Assembly: GCA_034086685.1 (NCBI GenBank)
Contig: JAXDZY010000071.1
Span: 1 to 12,692 of the forward strand
Origin: TWA4 sp034086685
Lineage (GTDB): Bacteria > Bacillota > Clostridia > Lachnospirales > Lachnospiraceae
Reading direction: 5' to 3'
Length of the DNA: 12,692 bases
Every line of letters starts with the position of its first letter. Position 1 is the stretch's first letter. The translations under genes were made by a program, and so were the position numbers. Below the pieces are notes generated by a model. The model saw only the letters and a list, made by a program, of their open reading frames with translations. It was not told the DNA's origin and searched no databases. Positions 6,798 through 12,692 of this stretch are shown piece after piece.

Positions 6798-7052
6798 GTA
6801 GAAATGAAGTGAAGCTCGGAAGAGCATTGACACGTCTTTCTGCGGTTTTGTGTATTTGCCCCCAGAATCGAGTAGAAATGAAGTGAAGCTCGGAAGAGCA
6901 TTGACACAAATTTGCAATTGTGTTCCACATGCTTCTACTTTTGTAGAAATGAAGTGAAGCTCGGAAGAGCATTGACACAATTGTCTCTGCCTCTCACAAA
7001 GCCCTCCTTGGGTACCGTAGAAATGAAGCCAAGCTCAAACAATCATTAGCAC
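6798..7052 (+). CRISPR. CRISPR array: 4 repeats, 3 spacers
   Basis: Three identical 36-nt repeats lie at 6798-6833, 6872-6907 and 6943-6978. They start GTAGAAATGAAGTGAAG and end GAGCATTGACAC. A degenerate fourth repeat lies at 7017-7052, with 9 mismatches. Spacers are 6834-6871 (38 nt), 6908-6942 (35 nt) and 6979-7016 (38 nt). Each intact repeat has a GCTC/GAGC stem closed by a GGAA (GNRA) tetraloop. Right after the stem comes ATTGACAC, which matches the 8-nt 5' tag left by Cas6 in type III systems (usually ATTGAAAC-like). The degenerate repeat marks the distal end, so transcription is on the plus strand. In that repeat the stem is destroyed and Cas6 processing is unlikely. Confidence 0.97.
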
Positions 7053-7169
7053 AAGCTTGCTTTCAAGCGTTTTCCGACCGGCAGTGATGTCGGTGAAATT
7101 ATATGAAAAAATGCAATCTGCCCGCCAAAGGGCACTATTTTCTTGTCCTGCTATGAAAAGAGGTAACTC
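7053..7169 (+). other. Array trailer and cas6 leader region
   Basis: Short stretch between the last repeat and cas6. It holds three small hairpins: GCTTG-CTTT-CAAGC just after the array, CCGAC...GTCGG, and TGCCC-GCCAAA-GGGCA (7119-7134) followed by CTATTTTCTT. The last might act as a weak terminator or attenuator before cas6. The cas6 ribosome binding site AGAGG (7159-7163) ends the region. Confidence 0.4.
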
Positions 7170-8147
7170 ATGTATATCGATAATTACGAACAATACTTAA
7201 ATATTCCCTACGTTAAATTACATTTTACAGCCCGTGTCGAGGAGGCTTGCCGTCTGCCCCGGAATAAGGCTTCTGCGCTGCGGGGCGGTGTGGGGCAGAT
7301 GATGATTCTGCAGAACTGTATTCTGGCATCCGGTTCACGAACGGATGAGGACTGCTGCGAATGCAGCTGTCGGGAGGAGTGCCTGGTGCAGCGTTTTCTG
7401 TATACACCGGTGTCAGTACAGCCGGCATTTTCAGCGGAAAAACTGAGTATGGGGTATCTTTTTGAGTGTGAGAATTATTATGAAGGTTTCGATGCGGGTG
7501 AGATGTTTGATTTTCAGGTGATTCTTTTCGGGAAGAGCAGAGTTTATCTGAATCTGCTTCTGCAGGCGGTGTGGGCACTGGGGCAGCAGGGGCTTGGGAA
7601 AGAGAAAGGGCGGTTTTCCATTGTCAGGATTCTGAATTCCAGGAAAGAGGATATTCTTTGTGATGGTTATGGCGGGATGCAGATTCGGAAGGATCGTTAT
7701 TATCCGGAGACATTTGCCGGTTATGCGCAGTTTCGCATGCGGCAGCTCCAGAAAAATGGCTGTCACGGGGTGTTGAAGTTTCAGACAGAGACAGATATCC
7801 GTTTTCGAAAGGAAAGAATGCTGGAATTTAATATGGAAGCCATCGTGGCTGCACTGACCAGACGTGCGTATCTGTTCAACTGTTTTGAAGGGACGGATAT
7901 GGATCTGGATATTTTCATGGAGGAAATGCTTTCTGATTTGCCGCAGATATGTTCTCAGAAGGTAAATCAGATTCAGGTGAAGCGTTTTTCCAGCAGACAG
8001 ATGAGCAGTATGCGCCTGGGAGGGATAAAAGGAGAGGTGTGGCTGGACGGGCTGCCCGGACAACTCCTTCCGTGGCTGCTTGCGGGAGAAATCATGCATA
8101 TTGGTAAGAATACCAGTTTTGGATTCGGACGTTACAGAGTATTTTAA
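7170..8147 (+). CDS. cas6: CRISPR pre-crRNA endoribonuclease Cas6
   Basis: The 325-residue protein belongs to the Cas6 family, which cuts the repeat RNA to release crRNAs carrying an 8-nt 5' tag. The N-terminal half has L-R-G-G-V-G-Q at 37-43, the RAMP-like L-R-G-x-x-G turn of Cas6. It also has a cysteine cluster (C62, C63, C65, C67, C71) before R-F-L-Y-T-P, probably a metal-binding knuckle seen in some Cas6 proteins. G-L-G-K-E-K-G-R-F near 140-150 and the closing H-I-G-K-N-T-S-F-G-F-G-R-Y (310-322) match the C-terminal glycine-rich signature. H18 is one possible catalytic histidine, but that is uncertain by eye. ATG start with AGAGG 6 bases upstream. It lies 117 bases after the array on the same strand and ends in a terminator shared with the convergent LysR gene. 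Confidence 0.92.
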   Translation: MYIDNYEQYLNIPYVKLHFTARVEEACRLPRNKASALRGGVGQMMILQNCILASGSRTDEDCCECSCREECLVQRFLYTPVSVQPAFSAEKLSMGYLFECENYYEGFDAGEMFDFQVILFGKSRVYLNLLLQAVWALGQQGLGKEKGRFSIVRILNSRKEDILCDGYGGMQIRKDRYYPETFAGYAQFRMRQLQKNGCHGVLKFQTETDIRFRKERMLEFNMEAIVAALTRRAYLFNCFEGTDMDLDIFMEEMLSDLPQICSQKVNQIQVKRFSSRQMSSMRLGGIKGEVWLDGLPGQLLPWLLAGEIMHIGKNTSFGFGRYRVF

Positions 8148-8180
8148 AAAGGGCATGCCTGTGCGGCAGCCCCTTTTTTG
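8146..8180. terminator. Bidirectional terminator between cas6 and the LysR gene
   Basis: AAAAAGGGC pairs with GCCCCTTTTTT with one bulge, and an inner TGCC/GGCA stem is closed by TGTGC. An A-run precedes and a T-run follows, so it can act in both directions. It overlaps the cas6 stop and sits just past the stop of the convergent regulator. Confidence 0.85.
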
Positions 8181-8191
8181 GCGCCTGTTTC

Positions 8192-9148
8192 TCAGAATTC
8201 CGTATCCCCTGCAATCCTTAGAAATTCCTGCATGCTGCGTGTCAGGTAACGGCTGGATTTATAGAAGATGCTGACTTCCCGGCTGGTGAATTCCGGTTTC
8301 AGCCGATAGTAGATCAGGCTGTCATCGGGTTTCATGTGGATGATGACCCAGTCGCTGATGAAAGTCAGGCCTACGCCGTAGCGGGCCAGGCTGTAAGCGG
8401 TCATCTGCTGGTCCAGTTTCAGGACAATGCGGGGAGCAAAGCCGTAATGACTGCACAGCTTGTCTGCCCGGTGGCGGGTGTCATTGCCGGTGCGAAGAAA
8501 CAGAAAGGGTTCCTCGCTGAAATGATCCAGAGGGACGATGGGAAAATCTTCCTGTTTATGCTTCTGATCAAGAATGTCCCGGGCAGTCAGCTGATAATCC
8601 CGCAGGTGTTCGTTGACTTTACAGCTTCGGGGAACCGCCAGCAGAAGCTGTTCCTTGAAAAGCGGAAGGCGGGAAAAATGTTCAGGCGGGAAAATCCGGT
8701 TGTCTACCGCAAGATCCAGAATCCCGTCGGACAGCTGTTTTTCCAGCTGATAACTTCCGCCTTCAATGAGACGGAGTGATACGCCGGGATAAAGTTTTGT
8801 AAATGCTGAAATAACCGGCGGAAGTGTGTGGCTCAGGGAATTGCTGCTGCCTCCCACTGACAGCTGGCCGGTGACCAGTTCTTCCAGCTGGAAAACATGG
8901 GACTGAAATTCATTTTCAATATCCATGATTTTTTCAACTGATTTAATATATTCGATACCGTATTCCGTAAGCCCTATGGGAGTGGTGCTGCGGTCAAAAA
9001 TTTCCACACCGATACGCTTTTCGATTTTTCGGATGGTAGCACTGAGAGACGACTGGCTGATAAACAGATTTTCAGCCGCCTTTGAAAAGCTTTTTGTTTT
9101 GTATACTTCGTAAATATATCCGTATCCGTTAAATAATTTATCATTCAT
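8192..9148 (-). CDS. LysR-type transcriptional regulator
   Basis: The 318-residue protein has the usual LysR length and layout. An N-terminal winged helix-turn-helix covers about residues 1-65, with S-F-S-K-A-A-E-N-L-F-I-S-Q-S-S-L-S as the recognition region. A linker helix and a two-lobed effector domain (about 90-305) follow. The signature F-I-S-D-W-V and R-Y-G-V-G-L segment lies near 250-265. The effector and target genes cannot be read from the sequence. LysR regulators often control their divergent neighbour, here the hemolysin III gene across a 330-base gap. ATG start at 9148; the nearest upstream AAGGAA is rather far (about 14 bases). Convergent with cas6, so not part of the CRISPR operon. 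Confidence 0.93.
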   Translation of the reverse strand: MNDKLFNGYGYIYEVYKTKSFSKAAENLFISQSSLSATIRKIEKRIGVEIFDRSTTPIGLTEYGIEYIKSVEKIMDIENEFQSHVFQLEELVTGQLSVGGSSNSLSHTLPPVISAFTKLYPGVSLRLIEGGSYQLEKQLSDGILDLAVDNRIFPPEHFSRLPLFKEQLLLAVPRSCKVNEHLRDYQLTARDILDQKHKQEDFPIVPLDHFSEEPFLFLRTGNDTRHRADKLCSHYGFAPRIVLKLDQQMTAYSLARYGVGLTFISDWVIIHMKPDDSLIYYRLKPEFTSREVSIFYKSSRYLTRSMQEFLRIAGDTEF

Positions 9149-9267
9149 GACTTCATATCCGATTTCCTTAAATATTTTCTGTTATCCGGTCTGACCATCC
9201 TGTCTTTTTCAGTGCGGTGTATGACACTGCTCATTCAGTTATATCATCAGTCGAAAAAAATCTCAAC

Positions 9268-9302
9268 GGCAATTTCGGGAACCTGGCGGCAAATTCAGGA
9301 AC
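9268..9302. repeat. Two 15-nt direct repeats in phase, 20 bases apart
   Basis: GGCAATTTCGGGAAC (9268-9282) and GGCAAATTCAGGAAC (9288-9302) match at 13 of 15 positions. Their starts are exactly 20 bases apart, about two helical turns, so proteins bound to them would sit on the same face of the DNA. Confidence 0.5.
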
Positions 9303-9395
9303 TTCTGAAGGAAACGCAGTACTAAACAGTACAGATGTGAATTTGCATATAGACTGGCTGTGCTGATTTTTTACAGAAATTTCACATAATAAACC

Positions 9396-9424
9396 TTGAC
9401 AATTATAAAAACCGGTATTAAAAT
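9396..9424 (+). promoter_or_regulatory. Promoter of the hemolysin III gene
   Basis: A perfect TTGACA (9396-9401) is followed after 17 bases by TAAAAT (9419-9424). Transcription would start near 9431, about 48 bases before the ATG at 9479. Confidence 0.7.
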
Positions 9425-9478
9425 GTACAACACATAGTAACTAAAACTACATGAAGCGTTTTGGATGGAGGGATTATT

Positions 9479-10186
9479 ATGCGCAGTACTGTATATCAGG
9501 CATCTTCCGTGCAGAGTATGCAGAAGACGGTTTATTTGTTTCATGCGAAAGATCCGGGAAGTGCATTGACGCATTTTATCGGTTTTGTGATGGCTTTATT
9601 TGCAACATTTCCACTGCTGATTCAGGCATCGGCTGCTCATGTGGGTACTGTCGGGATGATCAGCCTGAGTATTTTCATGCTGTCCATGCTGATGCTGTAT
9701 GCGGCGAGCACGGTTTATCATTCTTTTAATCTGCCCGGCAATGGCAATATGGTTCTGAAGAAGATCGACCACATGATGATTTTTGTGCTGATTGCAGGAA
9801 CTTATACACCGGTTTGTATGCTGAAGCTGCATAATAAAACCGGTCTGATTATGCTGACAGCGGTATGGGCTGTGGCAGCAGCAGGGATGATTCTGAAAGC
9901 CTGCTGGGTGACCTGTCCGAAATGGTTTTCTTCTATTATATATATAGCCATGGGATGGATCTGTATCCTGGCTTTGCCTCAGATTATTGCAGCATTGAGT
10001 GCACAGCAGTTTTTGTGGCTGCTTACAGGCGGTATTATGTACACGGTGGGCGGCGTGATTTATGCATTGAAGCTGTCCGTTTTTAATGAGATTCATCCCA
10101 ATTTCGGATCTCATGAGATTTTTCATCTTTTTGTTATGGCAGGAAGCTTCTGCCACTATATCTGCGTATATCTTTTTCTTGTATAA
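9479..10186 (+). CDS. Hemolysin III / PAQR-family membrane protein
   Basis: The protein has about 235 residues and seven probable membrane helices, as in bacterial hemolysin III (YqfA/TrhA-like) proteins of the PAQR superfamily. The family's metal-site motifs are present: S-T-V-Y-H-S-F after helix 2, K-I-D-H-M-M-I-F with I-A-G-T-Y-T-P in the next helices, and H-P-N-F-G-S-H-E-I-F-H near the C-terminus. Serine, aspartate and three histidines of the putative zinc site are therefore conserved. Despite the name, most members are not proven hemolysins; a role in membrane lipid homeostasis has been proposed. The chosen ATG has GGAGG at 9467-9471 with a 7-base gap. A TTG six codons upstream would place the Shine-Dalgarno inside the gene and is rejected. 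Confidence 0.92.
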   Translation: MRSTVYQASSVQSMQKTVYLFHAKDPGSALTHFIGFVMALFATFPLLIQASAAHVGTVGMISLSIFMLSMLMLYAASTVYHSFNLPGNGNMVLKKIDHMMIFVLIAGTYTPVCMLKLHNKTGLIMLTAVWAVAAAGMILKACWVTCPKWFSSIIYIAMGWICILALPQIIAALSAQQFLWLLTGGIMYTVGGVIYALKLSVFNEIHPNFGSHEIFHLFVMAGSFCHYICVYLFLV

Positions 10187-10199
10187 TAAAAAAAATGTA

Positions 10200-10229
10200 T
10201 TGAAAAACGTCTCCTTATGATGTTACAAT
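10200..10229 (+). promoter_or_regulatory. Promoter of the lipoprotein gene
   Basis: TTGAAA (10200-10205), an 18-base spacer and TACAAT (10224-10229) resemble a sigma-A promoter. Transcription would begin near 10236. This excludes the ATG at 10217 as the start of the next gene. Confidence 0.55.
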
Positions 10230-10294
10230 ACCCATGTAAGGAAAGCTTCCGCCGGCAGGGCGGGAGGGTGAAAGCGAGGCGTTTAATATTTAAT

Positions 10295-11092
10295 ATGAGA
10301 AAAGCAGGATTACATCAGTTATTGCTTTTATGCCTGTGCATTTGTCTGGGACTTTTTTCTGCCGGATGTTCCGGTCAGAACAGCCGGAAGGATTCTGATT
10401 CCGCTGGTCTGGAGTATCAGGCAGAGGGTGAGGCTTCAGATACCGGTCCGGTGGATTCAGATGGCAGTACGCAGCAGGATGAGAAGATAAAGTCTGCGGA
10501 TGAGCCTGTACAGAACAGTGCGGAGTTGTTTGCGGAGGAAGAAACAGCAATTCCTGTGGATATGACAGTATATAATTATGATTCCATGGAGAATGTACTG
10601 GCGGCCATGGTTTCTGCCATGCAGGATGAAGAAATCAACCGTTATTACAGAGATATGTGCAATAATGATCTGGCAGTGCATTATGTCTATTCCTATGTGA
10701 ACATGTTTGATGAGGATACATTTGAACAGATGAGCATGAGCGGAGAAAAGCATGATTCTTATGTCAGAGTTGATGAAAACTATCTTGATAACCTGCTGGT
10801 TTATGCATTTGGCAATGCGATTACTACCCGCAATCTGGAAGCAGATGGAGATCTGCTTTTGAAAAAGAATGAAGATTATTATGTAGCTGTGGATGATATC
10901 CGGCCCGTTCAGGTGGATTATACAGGATTTGAGAATGAAGCTTATACAGAATCCACAGTATTTCCTTTCGATTATGAATTGTATCTGGATAACGGAGTTA
11001 CAGAAGATGGAATCATGCAGGTAAGATTCCAGGAGTCGGATAAGGCGGAATCCGGTATTATTCTGAAAAATGTGGCGGTTACCAGATATTAG
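10295..11092 (+). CDS. Hypothetical secreted lipoprotein
   Basis: Of about 265 residues, the first 25 form a lipoprotein signal peptide: a basic M-R-K start, a leucine/cysteine-rich hydrophobic core and a lipobox F-S-A-G-C with the acylated cysteine at 25. A serine/aspartate/glutamate-rich spacer (about 26-85) follows, as is usual for surface lipoproteins. The remaining globular part (about 88-265) is acidic and matches no family I recognise. It ends in alternating short strands with V-D-D-I-R-P-V-Q-V-D-Y. The frame is open further up: GTG 10268 is the main alternative start, abutting a GGGAGG. ATG 10295 gives the most typical signal peptide but has a distant ribosome site (GCGAGG, 15 bases). 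Function unknown. Confidence 0.75.
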   Translation: MRKAGLHQLLLLCLCICLGLFSAGCSGQNSRKDSDSAGLEYQAEGEASDTGPVDSDGSTQQDEKIKSADEPVQNSAELFAEEETAIPVDMTVYNYDSMENVLAAMVSAMQDEEINRYYRDMCNNDLAVHYVYSYVNMFDEDTFEQMSMSGEKHDSYVRVDENYLDNLLVYAFGNAITTRNLEADGDLLLKKNEDYYVAVDDIRPVQVDYTGFENEAYTESTVFPFDYELYLDNGVTEDGIMQVRFQESDKAESGIILKNVAVTRY

Positions 11093-11137
11093 ACAGGTGC
11101 CTGTTCAGATATTTATTTAGAATATATATTTACAGTG

Positions 11138-11184
11138 AAAAGATCACAGCGGGTTTTAGGGATAAACTACTGTGATCTTTTTTC
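11138..11184. terminator. Intrinsic terminator after the lipoprotein gene
   Basis: AAAAGATCACAG (11138-11149) and CTGTGATCTTTT (11170-11181) form a perfect 12-bp stem with a 20-base loop, followed by more T residues. The A-run on the left lets it serve the convergent hydrolase gene as well. Confidence 0.9.
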
Positions 11185-11225
11185 GGTTGTGATTGTTCTG
11201 CAGTGCGCCCGGCGGCGCGTGTTTA

Positions 11226-11924
11226 TCAGGAAATAAAATCAAATTCAGTCAGAAATGGTTTGAGAATCTTATATAAAACGGGGTTGTTGATTACATAACT
11301 GCCATGGTCTTCTCCGGGAACAATGACAAGGCGGCTTTCTGGAATTGCTTCTGCAATGTATTTTGTGTGTTCCGGCCGGATCAGGTCATATTGACCGGCA
11401 ATAACCTGCACGGGAATGGAGATGGACTCCAGCTGTTTTGTGGTGATGTCCGGTTCAAAAACCATCATCCCTACCATGGGATTGCAGGTTTCCTCATATT
11501 CCTGACAGGTATCCCGGAAACATTCATCTGTTACACCTGTGGGAAAAGTATTGGCACCGCTGATCATGAGTCCGGCCGGAAGTTCAGGATGGTAAATGGC
11601 CAGAAGAAGTCCTGTGATGCCTCCGTCGCTGAAGCCGTACAGGAGAGGTTCCTTCAGATTCAGTTTTCGTATGAATTCTGCCACGTCTTCCATCATATCC
11701 ATATAGTGGTACTCCGGGATGGAACTGCTCCGGCCGTGTCCGCGGCTGTCGATGGCATAAACTGTGTACTGCCGGGAGAGCTGTCCGGCCAGAGTTGAAA
11801 AAATCTCCGTGCTTTCACCGTTTCCGTGAAGCAGAATAAAGGGTCTGCTTCCGTTTCCATGTATTTCATAATATAGCTGAACATCGTTGACTTGTATAAA
11901 CATATGGGATATACTCACTTTCAT
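11226..11924 (-). CDS. Alpha/beta-hydrolase fold protein
   Basis: The 232-residue protein is a single-domain alpha/beta hydrolase. It shows the oxyanion segment L-L-H-G-N-G-E (about 31-37), D-S-R-G-H-G-R-S (59-66), the nucleophile elbow G-F-S-D-G-G, a likely acid in A-G-Q-Y-D-L-I and the histidine in G-E-D-H-G-S-Y. The full catalytic triad is thus present. There is no signal peptide, so it is cytoplasmic. Substrate is unknown; the sequence fits small esterases or proline-iminopeptidase-like hydrolases equally well. The start could be ATG 11924 or ATG 11903 (residue 8), which has a weak GTGAG upstream and begins closer to the fold. Divergent from the LOG gene and convergent with the lipoprotein gene. 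Confidence 0.9.
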   Translation of the reverse strand: MKVSISHMFIQVNDVQLYYEIHGNGSRPFILLHGNGESTEIFSTLAGQLSRQYTVYAIDSRGHGRSSSIPEYHYMDMMEDVAEFIRKLNLKEPLLYGFSDGGITGLLLAIYHPELPAGLMISGANTFPTGVTDECFRDTCQEYEETCNPMVGMMVFEPDITTKQLESISIPVQVIAGQYDLIRPEHTKYIAEAIPESRLVIVPGEDHGSYVINNPVLYKILKPFLTEFDFIS

Positions 11925-11999
11925 CTGAAAAATATGAAAGAAGTATAAGTCAGTTCCGGGGGAAAATCAACCGGATTTGCGGGAAAGGAGTTGTAAAAA

Positions 12000-12545
12000 A
12001 TGAACATTTGTATTTATGGGGCAGCCAGTGACCGGATTGATGAATCCTATAAAAAAGAAGCCTGGGAACTGGGACGCAGGTTTGCACAGTTATCCATCGG
12101 TGTGGTTTTCGGAGGCGGTGCCACAGGGATGATGGGAGCGGCAGCCAGAGGCGTCCGCAGTGTCAGCAGTACCTGCCCCCTGATTGGCGTGGCTCCCGTA
12201 TTTTTTGACAAACCGGGAGTGTTATATGAGAATTGCAGTGAAATGATCTGGACGGAGACCATGCGTGAGCGGAAGCAGAAAATGGAGGATTTATCCGATG
12301 GTTTTGTAGTGCTTCCGGGAGGTATCGGTACTTTTGAAGAATTTTTTGAGATTCTGACGCTGAAACAGCTGGGGAGGCATGAGAAGCCGATCATTCTTTA
12401 TAATATCAACAATTATTATGATGGCATCCGAATGCTCATGCAGAAGGCTGTGGATGAACGTTTTATGACAGAACAGCAGATGGAAGCGTGCCTCTTTGCT
12501 GACAGTAAAGAGATGATTCTTGACAGTTTTCTGCAGAAATTATAA
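12000..12545 (+). CDS. LOG-family nucleotide 5'-monophosphate phosphoribohydrolase
   Basis: The 181-residue protein belongs to the LOG / TIGR00730 family, historically misnamed lysine decarboxylase. Members split the N-glycosidic bond of nucleoside monophosphates; plant relatives activate cytokinins. The Rossmann-like fold begins with M-N-I-C-I-Y-G-A-A-S. The nucleotide-binding V-F-G-G-G-A-T-G-M-M-G is near 36-46, and the hallmark P-G-G-I-G-T-F-E-E near 102-110 is followed by T-L-K-Q-L-G. Both active-site elements are intact and the length is typical. The start is ATG, with AAAGGAG at 11984-11990 and a 9-base gap. The natural substrate in this bacterium is not evident. Confidence 0.93.
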   Translation: MNICIYGAASDRIDESYKKEAWELGRRFAQLSIGVVFGGGATGMMGAAARGVRSVSSTCPLIGVAPVFFDKPGVLYENCSEMIWTETMRERKQKMEDLSDGFVVLPGGIGTFEEFFEILTLKQLGRHEKPIILYNINNYYDGIRMLMQKAVDERFMTEQQMEACLFADSKEMILDSFLQKL

Positions 12546-12567
12546 ACATAACACCAGTTTACAACTT

Positions 12568-12692
12568 TTATAAATAACTGCCCCTTTGCTGAATAAGCCG
12601 CTTCAGGGCCTTTACAACAGCATTTGATTTTATACTGTTTTCGATGTTTTGTACGAAAGCAGCAAAAAATACTTCTGCCCGAATCTGCTCGC
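12568..12692 (-). CDS. 3' end of an unrecognised gene, cut by the window edge
   Basis: On the minus strand a frame is open from the window edge to a TAA at 12570-12568, giving about 40 residues. It is amphipathic and helix-like, ending V-K-A-L-K-R-L-I-Q-Q-R-G-S-Y-L. The composition looks coding, but the fragment is too short to identify. It converges with the LOG gene; 22 bases separate the two stops and no clear terminator is seen there. Confidence 0.45.
   Translation of the reverse strand, partial: EQIRAEVFFAAFVQNIENSIKSNAVVKALKRLIQQRGSYL

Larger units (their letters stand above)
9149..9478. other. Divergent intergenic region, LysR gene / hemolysin III gene
   Basis: No gene is seen. It holds a CAGTG...CACTG inverted repeat (9210-9229), two copies of a 15-nt direct repeat 20 bases apart (9268-9302), a GTACT-AAAC-AGTAC inverted repeat (9319-9332) and a promoter for the rightward gene (9396-9424). 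These are plausible binding sites for the adjacent LysR protein, but that is inference. Confidence 0.5.

Noticed and set aside
6723..6980. Minus-strand open frames with repeated peptide blocks across 6716-6980
   Set aside because: The peptide repeats are just the CRISPR repeats translated; the spacing and the 36-nt identity fit an array, not a repeat protein.
7103..7156. 17-codon leader peptide before cas6 (starts M-K-K-C-N-L)
   Set aside because: It has only a weak GGTGA upstream, no attenuator logic is visible and the length is within chance.
7431..8156. 241-codon minus-strand open frame opposite cas6
   Set aside because: No domain; its coding signal is explained by the well-supported cas6 on the plus strand.
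9596..10156. 186-codon minus-strand open frame opposite the hemolysin III gene
   Set aside because: Histidine/cysteine/glutamine-rich translation typical of a shadow frame; the plus-strand gene has all family motifs.

Overview
The window looks like a chromosomal segment of a low-to-mid GC Bacillota, probably a Clostridia/Lachnospiraceae-type gut anaerobe. This is inferred from strong AGGAG-type ribosome binding sites, canonical TTGACA/TATAAT-like promoters, codon style and the neighbouring gene set, not from a marker gene. Roughly the first two thirds (about 1-8150) is one type III CRISPR-Cas locus read left to right. The rest is ordinary chromosomal genes.

Positions 138-6310 hold four tightly spaced effector genes in one operon: (1) a Cas7-Cas5(Csx10)-Cas11-like fusion whose N-terminus is missing or frameshifted at the left edge; (2) a protein with two Csm3-type Cas7 domains in tandem; (3) csx19; (4) a large TIGR03986-type Cas7 with insertions and a C-terminal S1 RNA-binding domain. 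This content and order match type III-D systems of the fused 'III-Dv' kind described from Synechocystis. No cas10, cas1, cas2, ring-nuclease or CARF gene is in the window; cas10 may lie left of position 1.

Positions 6311-6567 are non-coding but rich in inverted repeats, including a perfect 17-bp inverted repeat and an 18-nt palindrome, and may encode an undescribed structured RNA or a small hairpin element. A near-consensus promoter (6568-6596) opens a leader of about 200 nt that contains a perfect 14-nt palindrome. It leads into a three-spacer CRISPR array (6798-7052) with 36-nt repeats. Each intact repeat carries a GCTC-GGAA-GAGC hairpin directly followed by the 8-nt ATTGACAC handle; the last repeat is degenerate and has lost the hairpin. 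cas6 (7170-8147) follows on the same strand. Together the genes would process the crRNA (Cas6) and assemble a Cas7/Cas5/Cas11/Csx19 backbone that cuts target RNA.

From 8146 on: a bidirectional terminator, a convergent LysR-type regulator (minus), an intergenic region with a 20-bp-period direct repeat and a promoter, a hemolysin III/PAQR membrane protein, a hypothetical lipoprotein with its own promoter, a strong terminator, an alpha/beta hydrolase (minus), a LOG-family nucleotide phosphoribohydrolase, and the 3' end of an unrecognised gene on the minus strand cut by the window edge.
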